A model generated the notes under the pieces. The model was given only the letters and a program-made list of their open reading frames with translations, did not search any database and was not told where the DNA came from. From CAZHTS01 sp964535315 (GTDB lineage: Bacteria; Chloroflexota; Anaerolineae; Anaerolineales; Anaerolineaceae): a stretch of DNA of 64,000 bases. The DNA lies in the NCBI GenBank assembly GCA_964535315.1, contig CAZHTS010000002.1:1-64000 (forward strand). The letters are read 5' to 3'. This document shows positions 40,909 through 49,115 of this stretch, one piece after another. The first letter of the stretch is position 1. Every line of letters starts with the position of its first letter. Both the position numbers and the translations under genes were made by a program.

Positions 40909-42063
40909 TCAGGCGGCGTTGGTCAGGATATCGTCCAGGCAGGCCACAAAATCGTCGATGTCCTCTTTTTTCATCGTCAGCGAGGGGTCGAAACGAATGA
41001 GATGGCGGGCGGGGATGTGGGCGACCAGGAAGCCGCGCTCAAAGAGCGCCTGAAATACTGTTTCGCTGGAAGGGCTCAACTGCGGGTCAAATTCCAGCAC
41101 CAGCAGCATGCCGCGCCCGCGGGCTTCTTTGATGACGTTATGTTGTTGCGCCAGGCGTTGCAGACCGGCGAGCAGGTAGGCCCCGCTGGCGCGGCCGCGT
41201 TCGATCCAGTCTTCCTCGCGCAGGGTGGCGATCACTTCTCGGGCAATCGCACAGCCCAACGGGTCGTTCTGATGGGATTGTACGTAACGGAAGCCGCTGG
41301 CTTCCAGTTTTTCGGCCACCGTCTGGCTCATGGCTACGGCGCTGACCGGGTAGCCGTTCCCCAGGCATTTGCCCAGGGCGACGATGTCAGGTTGGACGTC
41401 GTAATGCTGGAAGCCAAACCATTTCCCCGTACGCCCCATGCCGGTGGTGATTTCGTTGGCGATCAGCAGCCCGCCGGCCTGGCGAACGCGCCGTGCGATT
41501 TCCTGCACCAGCTGCGGGGCGGGGAATTTGACCGACTCTGAACCGCTGCCGCCCGGCTCGAAGACGAAGGCGCCAATGTTTTCAAAGGGGATGGCGTTCA
41601 GGCAGTCACAGGGTGTGTCGTGGGTGCAGCTATTCCAATCGAAGAACTGCCATTCGACCGGGTTTTTCTTCCCGGCGGAGCCATAGGCCGCCAGATAGGA
41701 GGTGGTGAAGGTGAGCAGTGGTTTTTCCGTCAGGCGGCGGGCAATTTGCACGCTGAACTCGACCGCCTCGCTGCCCGAACACAGAAAGACGCATTTGCCG
41801 TGCCGGATGCCGGTGATGTCGAGCACCTGGACGGCGGCTTCTTCGGCGAGGGCGTTGGGGTAACGCGTGCCGAGGTGGATGACGCGTTCGATCTGCGCCT
41901 TCATGATCTGATGGATGCGGGGGTGGTTGTATCCCAGCCCGGCGCTCCAACAGCCGGCTTCAAAGTCTACGTATCGTTTTCCGTGATCGTCGTACAGGTA
42001 GCAGTTTTCCCCGCGCACCAGGTTGGTGTTGGCGATGTCATGACATTGTAGGATGTGTTTCAT
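40909..42063 (-). CDS. class III pyridoxal-phosphate aminotransferase
   Basis: The protein is about 384 aa. It has the PLP-enzyme pattern: LCSGSEAVEFSVQIARRLT (phosphate loop), GGLLIANEITTGMGRTGKWFGFQHYDVQPDIVALGKCLGNGYPVSAV with the Schiff-base Lys in ALGKCLGNG, and a C-terminal small domain. Class III members transfer amino groups between omega-amines and keto acids (such as GABA, ornithine or diaminobutyrate). The specific substrate is not visible. Two adjacent ATGs at 42066 and 42063 follow an AAGGAG site; the second gives better spacing. Confidence 0.88.
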   Translation of the reverse strand: MKHILQCHDIANTNLVRGENCYLYDDHGKRYVDFEAGCWSAGLGYNHPRIHQIMKAQIERVIHLGTRYPNALAEEAAVQVLDITGIRHGKCVFLCSGSEAVEFSVQIARRLTEKPLLTFTTSYLAAYGSAGKKNPVEWQFFDWNSCTHDTPCDCLNAIPFENIGAFVFEPGGSGSESVKFPAPQLVQEIARRVRQAGGLLIANEITTGMGRTGKWFGFQHYDVQPDIVALGKCLGNGYPVSAVAMSQTVAEKLEASGFRYVQSHQNDPLGCAIAREVIATLREEDWIERGRASGAYLLAGLQRLAQQHNVIKEARGRGMLLVLEFDPQLSPSSETVFQALFERGFLVAHIPARHLIRFDPSLTMKKEDIDDFVACLDDILTNAA

Positions 42064-42084
42064 CATTGTCTCCTTGAAAGCCAT

Positions 42085-42090
42085 TATAAT
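42085..42090 (+). promoter_or_regulatory. -10 box for the methyltransferase gene
   Basis: TATAAT directly precedes an ATG at 42091. A transcript from it would start after that ATG, which favours the methyltransferase start at 42160. Confidence 0.35.
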
Positions 42091-42159
42091 ATGCCCACGC
42101 CGCCTGATGGCGTCTACTCTGGTATCCGTGCAGCCCATGAGGGTGAAGAGATAAACGCG

Positions 42160-43008
42160 ATGACAAACCGGATTTATTTTGGGGACAATATCGAGATCTT
42201 AAAGACAATCTGTGATGGCACGGTGGCGCTGATTTACATCGACCCGCCATTCAATACCCATAAACAACAGGTGCGCACCCGGATACGCACCATCAAAGAC
42301 CCGCAGGGGGACCGGAAGGGCTTTATGGGAACGTCTTACCGGACGGAAGCGGTCGGCACCCGGAAGTATGCCGATATTTTTGACGATTACGAGAGTTTTA
42401 TCCGGCCGCGGCTGGAAGAAGCGTACCGTATCCTGGCCCCGAACGGCAGTCTCTATTTCCACATTGATTATCGCGAGGTCCATTATTGCAAAGTCTGGCT
42501 CGACCAGATCTTTGGCCGGGAGTGCTTTATCAACGAAATCATTTGGGCCTACGATTATGGTGGAAAACCAAAATCCAAATGGCCCGCCAAGCACGACAAT
42601 ATCCTGTTTTACGTAAAAGACCCGCAGCATTACACCTTCAACGTCCACGATATCGACCGCGAGCCTTATATGGCCCCCGGTCTGGTTGGCCCGGAGAAGG
42701 CCGAGCGGGGAAAACTGCCGACCGATACCTGGTGGTGGAGCATTGTAGGAACCAACTCAAAAGAACGCAATGGTTACCCGACCCAAAAACCGTTGGGGAT
42801 CATCAATCGCATCGTGCGGGCTTCTTCGAACCCCGGCGACGTGGTCATGGATTTCTTTGCCGGCAGCGGGACGGTGGGCGAAAGCTGTCTCAAGCTCGGG
42901 CGAGAGTTTATCCTGATGGACAGCAACCCTCAGGCGATGGAAGTCATGCAAAAACGCTTTGCGGGGGTTGAGAATATTGAATGGGTGAATTTTGCGCCGG
43001 GTTCCTGA
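42160..43008 (+). CDS. site-specific DNA methyltransferase (adenine or cytosine N4)
   Basis: The 282-aa protein is an N6-adenine/N4-cytosine methyltransferase of the beta order: DPPFNT (motif IV) at about residues 27-32, then the target-recognition region, then FFAGSGTVGES (motif I) near residues 246-256. The YPTQKP block just before motif I is the usual motif X. Start at 42160 is chosen because of the catalytic-motif spacing; there is also an in-frame ATG at 42091, excluded by the -10 box. No restriction enzyme is adjacent with certainty, but nuclease-like genes lie within 5 kb (43255 and 46478). Confidence 0.9.
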   Translation: MTNRIYFGDNIEILKTICDGTVALIYIDPPFNTHKQQVRTRIRTIKDPQGDRKGFMGTSYRTEAVGTRKYADIFDDYESFIRPRLEEAYRILAPNGSLYFHIDYREVHYCKVWLDQIFGRECFINEIIWAYDYGGKPKSKWPAKHDNILFYVKDPQHYTFNVHDIDREPYMAPGLVGPEKAERGKLPTDTWWWSIVGTNSKERNGYPTQKPLGIINRIVRASSNPGDVVMDFFAGSGTVGESCLKLGREFILMDSNPQAMEVMQKRFAGVENIEWVNFAPGS

Positions 43009-43060
43009 TAACCGGCGGCGAATGACACTGGGCGTGTAAAATTTTTTTTCGCAAAGGGGC

Positions 43061-43180
43061 TATAATAGACGGCGCGGTGGGAATGACCGTCTCGGTCAAC
43101 GGTTAATGACGCGGCTTACTTGCAGCATGGTCATCTGTGATAGGGTGGTAACATGGCGTAATTGCAGGCCACGCCCACCC
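43061..43180 (+). ncRNA. candidate structured RNA upstream of the DUF4365 gene
   Basis: A TATAAT at 43061 is followed by sequence that folds by eye: an outer 6-bp stem (GGTGGG 43076-43081 with CCCACC 43174-43179), a 5-bp hairpin (GACCG/CGGTC at 43085-43097), and a long interrupted hairpin (GGC-TTAC...CATG with CATG...GTAA...GCC, 43113-43170) with the same TTGCAG in both arms. No known family is recognised. Confidence is low because the fold was only assessed by eye. Confidence 0.3.
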
Positions 43181-43254
43181 GCCGGCACCACTCGCGGTTA
43201 GAGCGTTTGTCAAGAAATTCGTACAAAATTGAGAACAAGGCTAAGGAGGGTTCT

Positions 43255-43743
43255 ATGTTGTATCCACAAAGAAGCGAAGCTCACCAATTAGAAGAACTCT
43301 CGGAGCGATTCTTTGTTCGTAAGCTGCCGCGAAATTGGCGATCTGATAGGCCAGGGGGAGATTATGGAGTAGATATCAGGGTTGACATTTTTGAAGGTGA
43401 TGATGCGACTGGGCTGGAACTGCTCGTTCAACTTAAATCATCACGCCGCGCTAGTACGTCGGATTTTGAGACTATTCGCATCAGGACTGCCACTTATAAT
43501 TATCTGTGGAATAAATTGCAAATTGTTATGCTCGTAAAATATGTCGAACCAGAAAAAGAAGCGTATTGGCTATTGCTTGGCGAAGTCCCTGAACCAAATC
43601 AAGACCAGGACTCTTTCACTGTTAGGATCCCAAAAAGCAATCGATTGTCCTCAATCGATTGGAAAATAATCCAGGATTATGTTCGTGAAATTGCTGATGG
43701 CAAACTCGCCACCAGGCGAATAAATCGGTTTCGTGGGGGATAA
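43255..43743 (+). CDS. DUF4365-domain putative PD-(D/E)XK nuclease
   Basis: The 162-aa protein matches DUF4365. The GGDYGVDIRVDIFE and LLVQLKSS blocks (about residues 28-68) provide the D...D...QxK pattern of a PD-(D/E)XK-like nuclease core. DUF4365 is associated with phage defence and restriction-type genes. It is AT-richer than most genes here. The start has a GGAGG site 6 bases upstream and a candidate structured RNA precedes it. Function as a nuclease is inferred. Confidence 0.7.
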   Translation: MLYPQRSEAHQLEELSERFFVRKLPRNWRSDRPGGDYGVDIRVDIFEGDDATGLELLVQLKSSRRASTSDFETIRIRTATYNYLWNKLQIVMLVKYVEPEKEAYWLLLGEVPEPNQDQDSFTVRIPKSNRLSSIDWKIIQDYVREIADGKLATRRINRFRGG

Positions 43744-43993
43744 AATTGCAATCCAACACGGTATGCACCCGACTGGCGGAACTGCTGCTTTGCGGCGTGC
43801 AACATGCAAGAGGGGCATACTGAGCACGTTCCGCCAAAGCGAGAAGGCGATCAGGCGCGGTTTGACCCGGCGGGCAAGAGTGCATTGGTCTTATCCGCCG
43901 GGTTTTGGGATTGGTTACCGGTCGACTGAACTGCGCTCTTTTCGTCTCACGATCTGCCTGAGCGGTTCTCTTCAGATCCAGTAAAGCTATTGG
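43744..43993. other. 250-base gap with no gene
   Basis: No credible coding sequence, promoter or strong hairpin was found. The sequence contains several short repeats of the kind seen in decayed intergenic elements. Confidence 0.5.
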
Positions 43994-44875
43994 CTAATCT
44001 TTCATGTTTTCTGCCAGGTCGATCAGGCCCTGTTTCGTCAACCACAAGGAAGTGTCCCCGCTAAGTTGGGAGACATTTATTTCATACTTCAAATCTGTTT
44101 CTTTCCAACGCAGCGTCATAAAAGTTCCCGGATCCACTTTTTGACACTCCCATTGACGTGTGATCCCTGGGGTTGGGGCAGTCATCGTTACCCAAACCAC
44201 CTCATCCGATAGTTCTGCCGGCCAGCCATTCACCATAACCTCTTCTATGGCGCCATTTGGACACTGGCCCCACTCGAAGTTTTCAAATTCGCCTTTCATT
44301 TCAGATACATACAGATAGATATCCTCTTTATTGACGGGCTGCATTGATGGAAGCGTATAGAATAATTCCACCTGTTGGTTTTCGGGTTCATATTTTGCGC
44401 CGTGGAACACCCAATTGGCGGGCAGGCTGGTAAGTTCCTTCACCTTGAAACCAGCCAGTTCCTCGGCTTGAGTGATGTTTAGCGGATAGAGGTTGTATGG
44501 GTACCCAGGGTCTGGCGTTGGGAAGGGCGTCAAAGGGACAACCTCGGTTACACGCTCCGATGGGGCCAGTTTAAAAAAGCGAGAGACCGCTTGCGCCAGG
44601 CTGTGTCCGATTGGAGAGAGAAACACCAGCGCAATAAACACCAGGATGGATAGAAATGTGAACGCCAACCGGGTAGTAATCTTTCGTCCGCTGTTTACTT
44701 TCTCTGGTCTGGCTTCCTGAGCGGCCTGGGTAGTCGGTGATTTCATCCAGGTGGCATTGGCTACTCGTTCACGCAAGCTGTTGTTGGGGGTAGGGCGATA
44801 CGTGCGCAGCAAGGCTTCGATCTCTTCAATCTCAATGGGCTCGTGAGTGCGGTCTGACGAGAAATGATTAGACAT
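43994..44875 (-). CDS. DUF4367 anti-sigma-factor-like membrane protein
   Basis: The 293-aa protein has a cytoplasmic N-terminus of about 65 residues, one membrane segment (about residues 68-92) and an extracytoplasmic domain of DUF4367 type (ITQAEELAGFKVKELTSLPANW and ISLYTLPS-like regions). The ATG overlaps the ECF sigma gene by 8 bases. This fits an anti-sigma factor that holds the sigma at the membrane until an outside signal is sensed. There is no obvious zinc-binding anti-sigma motif (HxxxCxxC), so the mode is inferred. Confidence 0.78.
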   Translation of the reverse strand: MSNHFSSDRTHEPIEIEEIEALLRTYRPTPNNSLRERVANATWMKSPTTQAAQEARPEKVNSGRKITTRLAFTFLSILVFIALVFLSPIGHSLAQAVSRFFKLAPSERVTEVVPLTPFPTPDPGYPYNLYPLNITQAEELAGFKVKELTSLPANWVFHGAKYEPENQQVELFYTLPSMQPVNKEDIYLYVSEMKGEFENFEWGQCPNGAIEEVMVNGWPAELSDEVVWVTMTAPTPGITRQWECQKVDPGTFMTLRWKETDLKYEINVSQLSGDTSLWLTKQGLIDLAENMKD

Positions 44876-45446
44876 TTGATTCGCTCCTTGCTTCCAAAAC
44901 CAGATTCGTTTGTGCCCAGTTCTGTTGCAGCCATTTCAGCGCTCGATGGATCGCCATCGAGACGGCGGTCTCTTTTTTATCCATATAGACCGCGATGTCG
45001 CCAACCGGCCAGTCGAGTATATAGCGTAACACCAGTATTTCTCGCGGCTCTTCTGGCAAAGAGCGCAATAAGCTCCATAGCGCTTCACGCCGTTCGCCGG
45101 AGAGCACTTGCGATTCCAGGTCGCCATCTGGCGCGGCCAGGTCATCGGTTTCCAATGGAGCAGATACCCCTGAGGATTTTTGTCTCCGGTACGAGTCGAT
45201 CATTTGATGTCTGGCTATTTTGAGCAGCCAACGTAAGGCGGCATTGTTATCGCCCCGGAAACTGTTTCGGGCCGACCAGGCGCGAAAATACGATTCTGCC
45301 ACAAGGTCGTCGACTTCTTCCGGGGGGCCGCCGGTTAATCCGTACAGGTAACGATAGACCGGCACATTTGTTTGCTCAAACAATTTACTGAAAGTTTCCT
45401 GGTTGGTCAGGTCTAGCGTCTCTGTGGGGGAGAGCGGTTTCTTCAA
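44868..45446 (-). CDS. ECF RNA polymerase sigma factor
   Basis: The product is about 192 aa. Region 2 (about residues 20-85) has YGLTGGPPEEVDDLVAESYFRAW, and region 4 (about residues 125-180) has PEEPREILVLRYILDWPVGDIAVYMDKKETAVSMAIHRALKWLQ, the -35 recognition helix-turn-helix. The AAGAGGTGAT site precedes a TTG start at 45446; an alternative TTG at 45479 adds 11 residues. It is coupled to the DUF4367 gene. The regulon is unknown. Confidence 0.88.
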   Translation of the reverse strand: MKKPLSPTETLDLTNQETFSKLFEQTNVPVYRYLYGLTGGPPEEVDDLVAESYFRAWSARNSFRGDNNAALRWLLKIARHQMIDSYRRQKSSGVSAPLETDDLAAPDGDLESQVLSGERREALWSLLRSLPEEPREILVLRYILDWPVGDIAVYMDKKETAVSMAIHRALKWLQQNWAQTNLVLEARSESNV

Positions 45447-45528
45447 AGCATCACCTCTTGTGGTCGTATAGGCTGTCAACTATAATAACGAAGTTAATTC
45501 AAAAATCTCACACTACGGCCGGCATCTT

Positions 45529-46398
45529 ATGAGTATAACTATTTTGAGCATAGTATTGGGGCTGGGCGGTATGTTGGGATGGGGGATTTACGATTTTTTA
45601 GGCGGCGTTTTCTCCAAACGGATAGGTTCTTTTAAGTCTTTATTCTGGTCGCAGCTGGCCGGTCTGGTATCTATCTTTTTGATCGCGGTTGTTCTCGGGG
45701 CAGAAATGGGCATCCCCATTCTGGCAATCATTCTGTCTCCCGTGGCCGCCATGCTCTATTCCGCCGGGTATTTGTTCTTCTTCAAAGGTTTTGAGAAAGG
45801 GAATGTGTCCATCGTCGCCGCAACCATGAATTTATGGGCGGTGTTTACGATGCTGTTTGCTTTTATTTTTATGGGGCAGCGGCTTACCGTGATACAAACG
45901 GTGGGCGTTTTTATGATCATCTCTGGTGCAACGCTGGCCTCGATGGATTGGGACGGTATTCGCAACCAGCGGCTTCAACTTTCCTTGGGCGTCAGGGAAG
46001 CTGCTTTGGGCGCGTTCTTCTTTGGCGTCTTCTGGAATATCAGCGAGATCATTTCAGAGCAAATCGGGTGGCTGTTAACCACGCTGCTGGTGAAATTGGG
46101 CATCGTTGTATTCCTGTCAATCTTTTCCCTGGCTGTAAAGCGGGAGATCGGATTGACAAAGGGTACGGCGAAAACGAAGTGCGTGATTTTATTAATGGGC
46201 GTCATTGAAGTGGCTGCGGTGGCGCTCGTGAATTACGGGCTGACCATTGGGGACGCCATCTTGATTACCCCCATTGCCTCCGCTTTGTCGATCGTGACGA
46301 TTACGCTGGCCGTTTTCTTCTTGCAGGACAGGATTTCAAAACTTCAAGGGTTGGGGATGATCCTGGCAATTGCCGGCATAATCGCAACGGCTTTCTGA
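45529..46398 (+). CDS. EamA/DMT-superfamily transporter
   Basis: The 289-aa protein has about ten hydrophobic segments in two five-segment halves, each with the EamA-type pattern (GIYDFLGGVFSKRIGS and GVFWNISEIISEQIGWL). Substrate may be amino acids, nucleotides or drugs; it is not evident here. It is divergent from the sigma gene. Confidence 0.85.
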   Translation: MSITILSIVLGLGGMLGWGIYDFLGGVFSKRIGSFKSLFWSQLAGLVSIFLIAVVLGAEMGIPILAIILSPVAAMLYSAGYLFFFKGFEKGNVSIVAATMNLWAVFTMLFAFIFMGQRLTVIQTVGVFMIISGATLASMDWDGIRNQRLQLSLGVREAALGAFFFGVFWNISEIISEQIGWLLTTLLVKLGIVVFLSIFSLAVKREIGLTKGTAKTKCVILLMGVIEVAAVALVNYGLTIGDAILITPIASALSIVTITLAVFFLQDRISKLQGLGMILAIAGIIATAF

Positions 46399-46417
46399 TC
46401 GGCTGCCGTTAAATGGA

Positions 46418-46426
46418 TGCTATAAT
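46418..46426 (+). promoter_or_regulatory. extended -10 promoter of the PGN_0703-type gene
   Basis: TGCTATAAT is a perfect extended -10 with no -35, 52 bases before the start codon. Confidence 0.55.
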
Positions 46427-46477
46427 GGAGGGGCTTCCGGCGGGTACTGTTGATTCCAATAAAATGGGGCGTGAATC

Positions 46478-47464
46478 ATGAGCCATTTCCTCAAAAGCGA
46501 AAAACTGAAGCAAGTATATTTCAAGGCGACATCTCCGTATTTTTTGGACCCGGCGCGGTGCGATGGGCTTTATAGGCGCAAACCAAGAACCTTTTGTTTG
46601 CCGCTTGAGTTCTCAGAACAAAATCTATTCCCCGAAATCAGAGAAACTGCCCTTTCACATTTTGAAAAGCATCACATCCAATGGCATGATGGCCAAAACG
46701 GTAAACCGAGCAACCATTTGTGCAGTTCACAGGTTTGTTGTGTTAATTTTCTGTTCCCCTTTGCGGATAAACCGGGCGCATTAGAAAAAGTTCTGCGCCC
46801 GATTTTTCCAGACCTTGAAAATGTGCTCCCTATCGAAAGCGGGCAGCATGTTTCTTTCGAATGGATCGGTAAAGAAAATTATCTGGGCGAAGTTTCAAGA
46901 GGCGCTCAACGCAGGCGGGGCGCAAATTGTACCAGCGCGGATGCAATCGTGATGTTTGAACGTAAGGACAGAAAGCGCCAGGTCGTTTTAATCGAGTGGA
47001 AATATACTGAAGCGTATGGCGGCAATTCTCTGAACACCGGCAAGAGTGGTAAAAAACGCGCAGAAATTTACGGGCGTCTTTTCGAAAGGGCTGATTGTCC
47101 CCTTGATAAAGCGCTTCTGTCAGATTTTGGCGATCTTTTCTATGAGCCTTTCTACCAGCTCATGCGGCAGCAATTTCTGGCCCACGAAATGGAAAAAGCG
47201 CATGAAATGGAAGCAGATATTGTCAGCGTTTTGCATATCGCACCAGCGCATAATGCCGATTTTCGTAAAGTTACGTCGCCAGAATTGAAAAAGCTGGGCG
47301 AATCTGCTACGGCCATTTGGAAAAAATTGGTGAAAGCCGAGGGGGAATTTATCAGCGTCAGTACGGAGCAGCTTTTTGGTAATTTGTCCGCCGGGCAATT
47401 GCCTGAAATGAAATCCTGGTTGGAGTATATCGATACCCGTTACGCCTGGGTTCGTGAAACCTGA
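46478..47464 (+). CDS. PGN_0703-family putative restriction endonuclease-like protein
   Basis: The 328-aa protein resembles the PGN_0703 family, with the N-terminal CSSQVCCVNFLFPF block and a downstream SADAIVMFERKDRKRQVVLIEWKYTEAY (about residues 152-180). The D...E-x-K arrangement (ADAIV and EWKYTE) is the PD-(D/E)XK nuclease core. Members of this family are often annotated as putative restriction enzymes. Base composition is AT-richer than most of the window. It is not adjacent to the methyltransferase (3.5 kb away), so pairing is inference. Confidence 0.72.
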   Translation: MSHFLKSEKLKQVYFKATSPYFLDPARCDGLYRRKPRTFCLPLEFSEQNLFPEIRETALSHFEKHHIQWHDGQNGKPSNHLCSSQVCCVNFLFPFADKPGALEKVLRPIFPDLENVLPIESGQHVSFEWIGKENYLGEVSRGAQRRRGANCTSADAIVMFERKDRKRQVVLIEWKYTEAYGGNSLNTGKSGKKRAEIYGRLFERADCPLDKALLSDFGDLFYEPFYQLMRQQFLAHEMEKAHEMEADIVSVLHIAPAHNADFRKVTSPELKKLGESATAIWKKLVKAEGEFISVSTEQLFGNLSAGQLPEMKSWLEYIDTRYAWVRET

Positions 47465-47538
47465 AAACGGAACCGATCATAGTTTACAGGTTGCGCCGGT
47501 TTTTCTCTCTCCCGGCGGGCCGGAAAACCGTCCTTTAC

Positions 47539-47568
47539 GTCGGAGCCGGGCGTCAGCCCGGCTCCGAC
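47539..47568. repeat. 13-bp-stem palindrome before hisD end
   Basis: GTCGGAGCCGGGC and its complement surround GTCA. It is a perfect inverted repeat between two convergent genes and may end both, though no U-tract follows. It resembles the intergenic palindromes at 40485 and 40596. Confidence 0.6.
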
Positions 47569-47581
47569 GGAAAAATAACCG

Positions 47582-48910
47582 CTAGGGCTGCTGGCGCCAT
47601 TCGGCGGCGCGGGCGTGGGCGGTGAGGCCTTCGGCGCGGGCGATGATGGCGGCCTGTTGGCCGATGCGGCGCGCCGTCTCCGGGTCTAACGCCACCAGGC
47701 TGATGATGCGCACGAAGTCCCAGACGTTGAGCGGCGAGGCAAAGCGCGCCGTGCCGCCGGTGGGCATGACGTGACTGGGCCCGGCGATGTAATCGCCCAG
47801 CACCTCGTAGGACTGCTCGCCGACGAATACGCCGCCGGCGCAGGTGATCGTTTCCAGCCAGCGCCACGGGTCGGCGACCACCAGGTTGAGGTGTTCGGGG
47901 CCAAAGGCGTTGGAGAGTTCGATGGCCTGGGGAATGTCGGCGGTGAGGACGATGCCGCCGCGGTTGCGCAGCGAGGTGGCCAGGATTTCGCTGCGTTCGT
48001 TGAGCGCCAGCTGGCGTTCGACCTCGACCTGGACGGCCTCGGCCAGGCGGCGCGAGGGGGTGAGCAGGATGGCCGAGGCGAGCAGGTCGTGTTCGGCCTG
48101 GGCGAGCAGGTCGGCGGCGGCCCATTCAGGGCGGGCGCTGTCGTCGGCGATGACCACCGTTTCGGTCGGGCCGGCCAGCCCGTCGATGCCGACCACGCCG
48201 TAGACCTGCTGCTTGGCCAGGGTGACGAACAGGTTGCCCGGGCCGACGATCTTATCCACCGGGCGGATGGTCTGGGTGCCGTAGGCCAGGGCGGCGATGG
48301 CCTGCGCCCCACCGAGGGTGTAGACCTCGTCCACGCCCGAAAGGTAGGCGGCGGCGCGGGTGGCGGCGGCAATCTGCCCGGTGCCGCGCTGCGGCGGGCT
48401 GACCATCACGATCTCGCTCACGCCGGCGACGCGGGCCGGGATGACCGACATCAGCACGGATGAGAAGAGCGGGGCGGTGCCGGCGGGGATGTAGAACCCC
48501 ACCCGGCGGATGGGGCGGATCAGCTGGCCGAGCGTGCCGCCCATCTCCTGGGTCAGCCAGGAGGTCAGCGGCTGGCGGCGGTGAAAGGCTTCGACGCGTT
48601 GGGCGGCGCTTTGCAGGGCGGCGCGCAGATCGGCGGGGATTTCATCCAGGGCGCCGCTCAGTTGGGCGGCGGGGACGCGCAGGCTGGCGGGGGCGGCGCC
48701 GTCCAGGCGGGCGGTCCAGTCATTGAGGGCTTCGTCGCCGCGGGCCTGGACGTCGGCCAGGATGCGGGCGACCACTTCGGCCGGGCTGAGCGCCTCGCCC
48801 ATCAGGCGCTGGATGCCGTCGAGCAGGGCTTGTGGGATGGGCATGGCGCTGGCGGGGGTGCGCTTGAGGAGGGTGGCCTGGGCCTGGGGTACGTCGTAGA
48901 TGGTGATCAT
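47582..48910 (-). CDS. hisD: histidinol dehydrogenase
   Basis: The 442-aa enzyme performs the last two steps of histidine biosynthesis, histidinol to histidine via the aldehyde, with NAD and zinc. It has the GGTLGQLIRPIRRVGFYIPAG and VDKIVGPGNLFVTLAKQQVYG blocks (NAD site, around residues 125-245), DGLAGPTETVVIADD, AQAEHD (catalytic Glu/His pair) and FGPEHLNL near residues 353-360. The ATG has GGAGAA 7 bases upstream. A His-codon leader peptide and attenuator precede it. No other his genes follow in the window. Confidence 0.96.
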   Translation of the reverse strand: MITIYDVPQAQATLLKRTPASAMPIPQALLDGIQRLMGEALSPAEVVARILADVQARGDEALNDWTARLDGAAPASLRVPAAQLSGALDEIPADLRAALQSAAQRVEAFHRRQPLTSWLTQEMGGTLGQLIRPIRRVGFYIPAGTAPLFSSVLMSVIPARVAGVSEIVMVSPPQRGTGQIAAATRAAAYLSGVDEVYTLGGAQAIAALAYGTQTIRPVDKIVGPGNLFVTLAKQQVYGVVGIDGLAGPTETVVIADDSARPEWAAADLLAQAEHDLLASAILLTPSRRLAEAVQVEVERQLALNERSEILATSLRNRGGIVLTADIPQAIELSNAFGPEHLNLVVADPWRWLETITCAGGVFVGEQSYEVLGDYIAGPSHVMPTGGTARFASPLNVWDFVRIISLVALDPETARRIGQQAAIIARAEGLTAHARAAEWRQQP

Positions 48911-48932
48911 TTCAGTTTCTCCTGTGGATCGA

Positions 48933-48963
48933 AATAAAAAGGCCCTCGCTGATCGCGGGGGCC
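48933..48963 (-). terminator. attenuator terminator upstream of hisD
   Basis: On the minus strand GGCCCCCGC and GCGAGGGCC form a 9-bp stem with one C-A mismatch around a GATCA loop, followed by TTTTTATT. The 3' arm GCGAGGG can pair instead with CCCTCGC at 48985-48991, giving an antiterminator. The region overlaps the 5' leader of hisD. Confidence 0.8.
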
Positions 48964-48999
48964 TGGGGGTACGAGGAAATGGGTGCGAGGGATGCGTAA

Positions 49000-49068
49000 T
49001 CAACGCCCGCCGGATCGGGTGGGGAACAGGGGGCGATGATGATGAAAACGCACGTAAAGGGTCAACAT
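49000..49068 (-). CDS. His leader peptide of the hisD attenuator
   Basis: The 22-aa reading frame starts at ATG and encodes MLTLYVRFHHHRPLFPTR, then SGGR and stop. It contains three consecutive His codons (CAT CAT CAT). It lies between a good promoter and the attenuator, so ribosome stalling at low His-tRNA would favour the antiterminator (his-operon logic). The -10 ends 7 bases before the ATG, so the leader is probably translated leaderlessly. Too short for standard gene finders. Confidence 0.85.
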   Translation of the reverse strand: MLTLYVRFHHHRPLFPTRSGGR

Positions 49069-49075
49069 GGGAGGC

Positions 49076-49104
49076 AGTGTATCATAACCCGGAAGGGGTG
49101 TCAA
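49076..49104 (-). promoter_or_regulatory. promoter of the hisD leader
   Basis: On the minus strand TTGACA (49099-49104) and TACACT (49076-49081) are 17 bases apart. The transcription start would fall at the leader-peptide ATG. Confidence 0.8.
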
Positions 49105-49115
49105 TGGCCGTTTTC

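Noticed and set aside
42091..42159. Upstream in-frame start for the DNA methyltransferase
   Set aside because: A TATAAT box ends immediately before that ATG, so the transcript would begin after it.
42160..47464. A complete type II restriction-modification system
   Set aside because: The methyltransferase and the PGN_0703-type gene are 3.5 kb apart with unrelated genes between, so pairing is not supported by position.
48933..49068. T-box riboswitch upstream of hisD
   Set aside because: No specifier loop, T-box or GGTGGNACCGCG-like motif is seen; the short His-codon frame explains the leader better.
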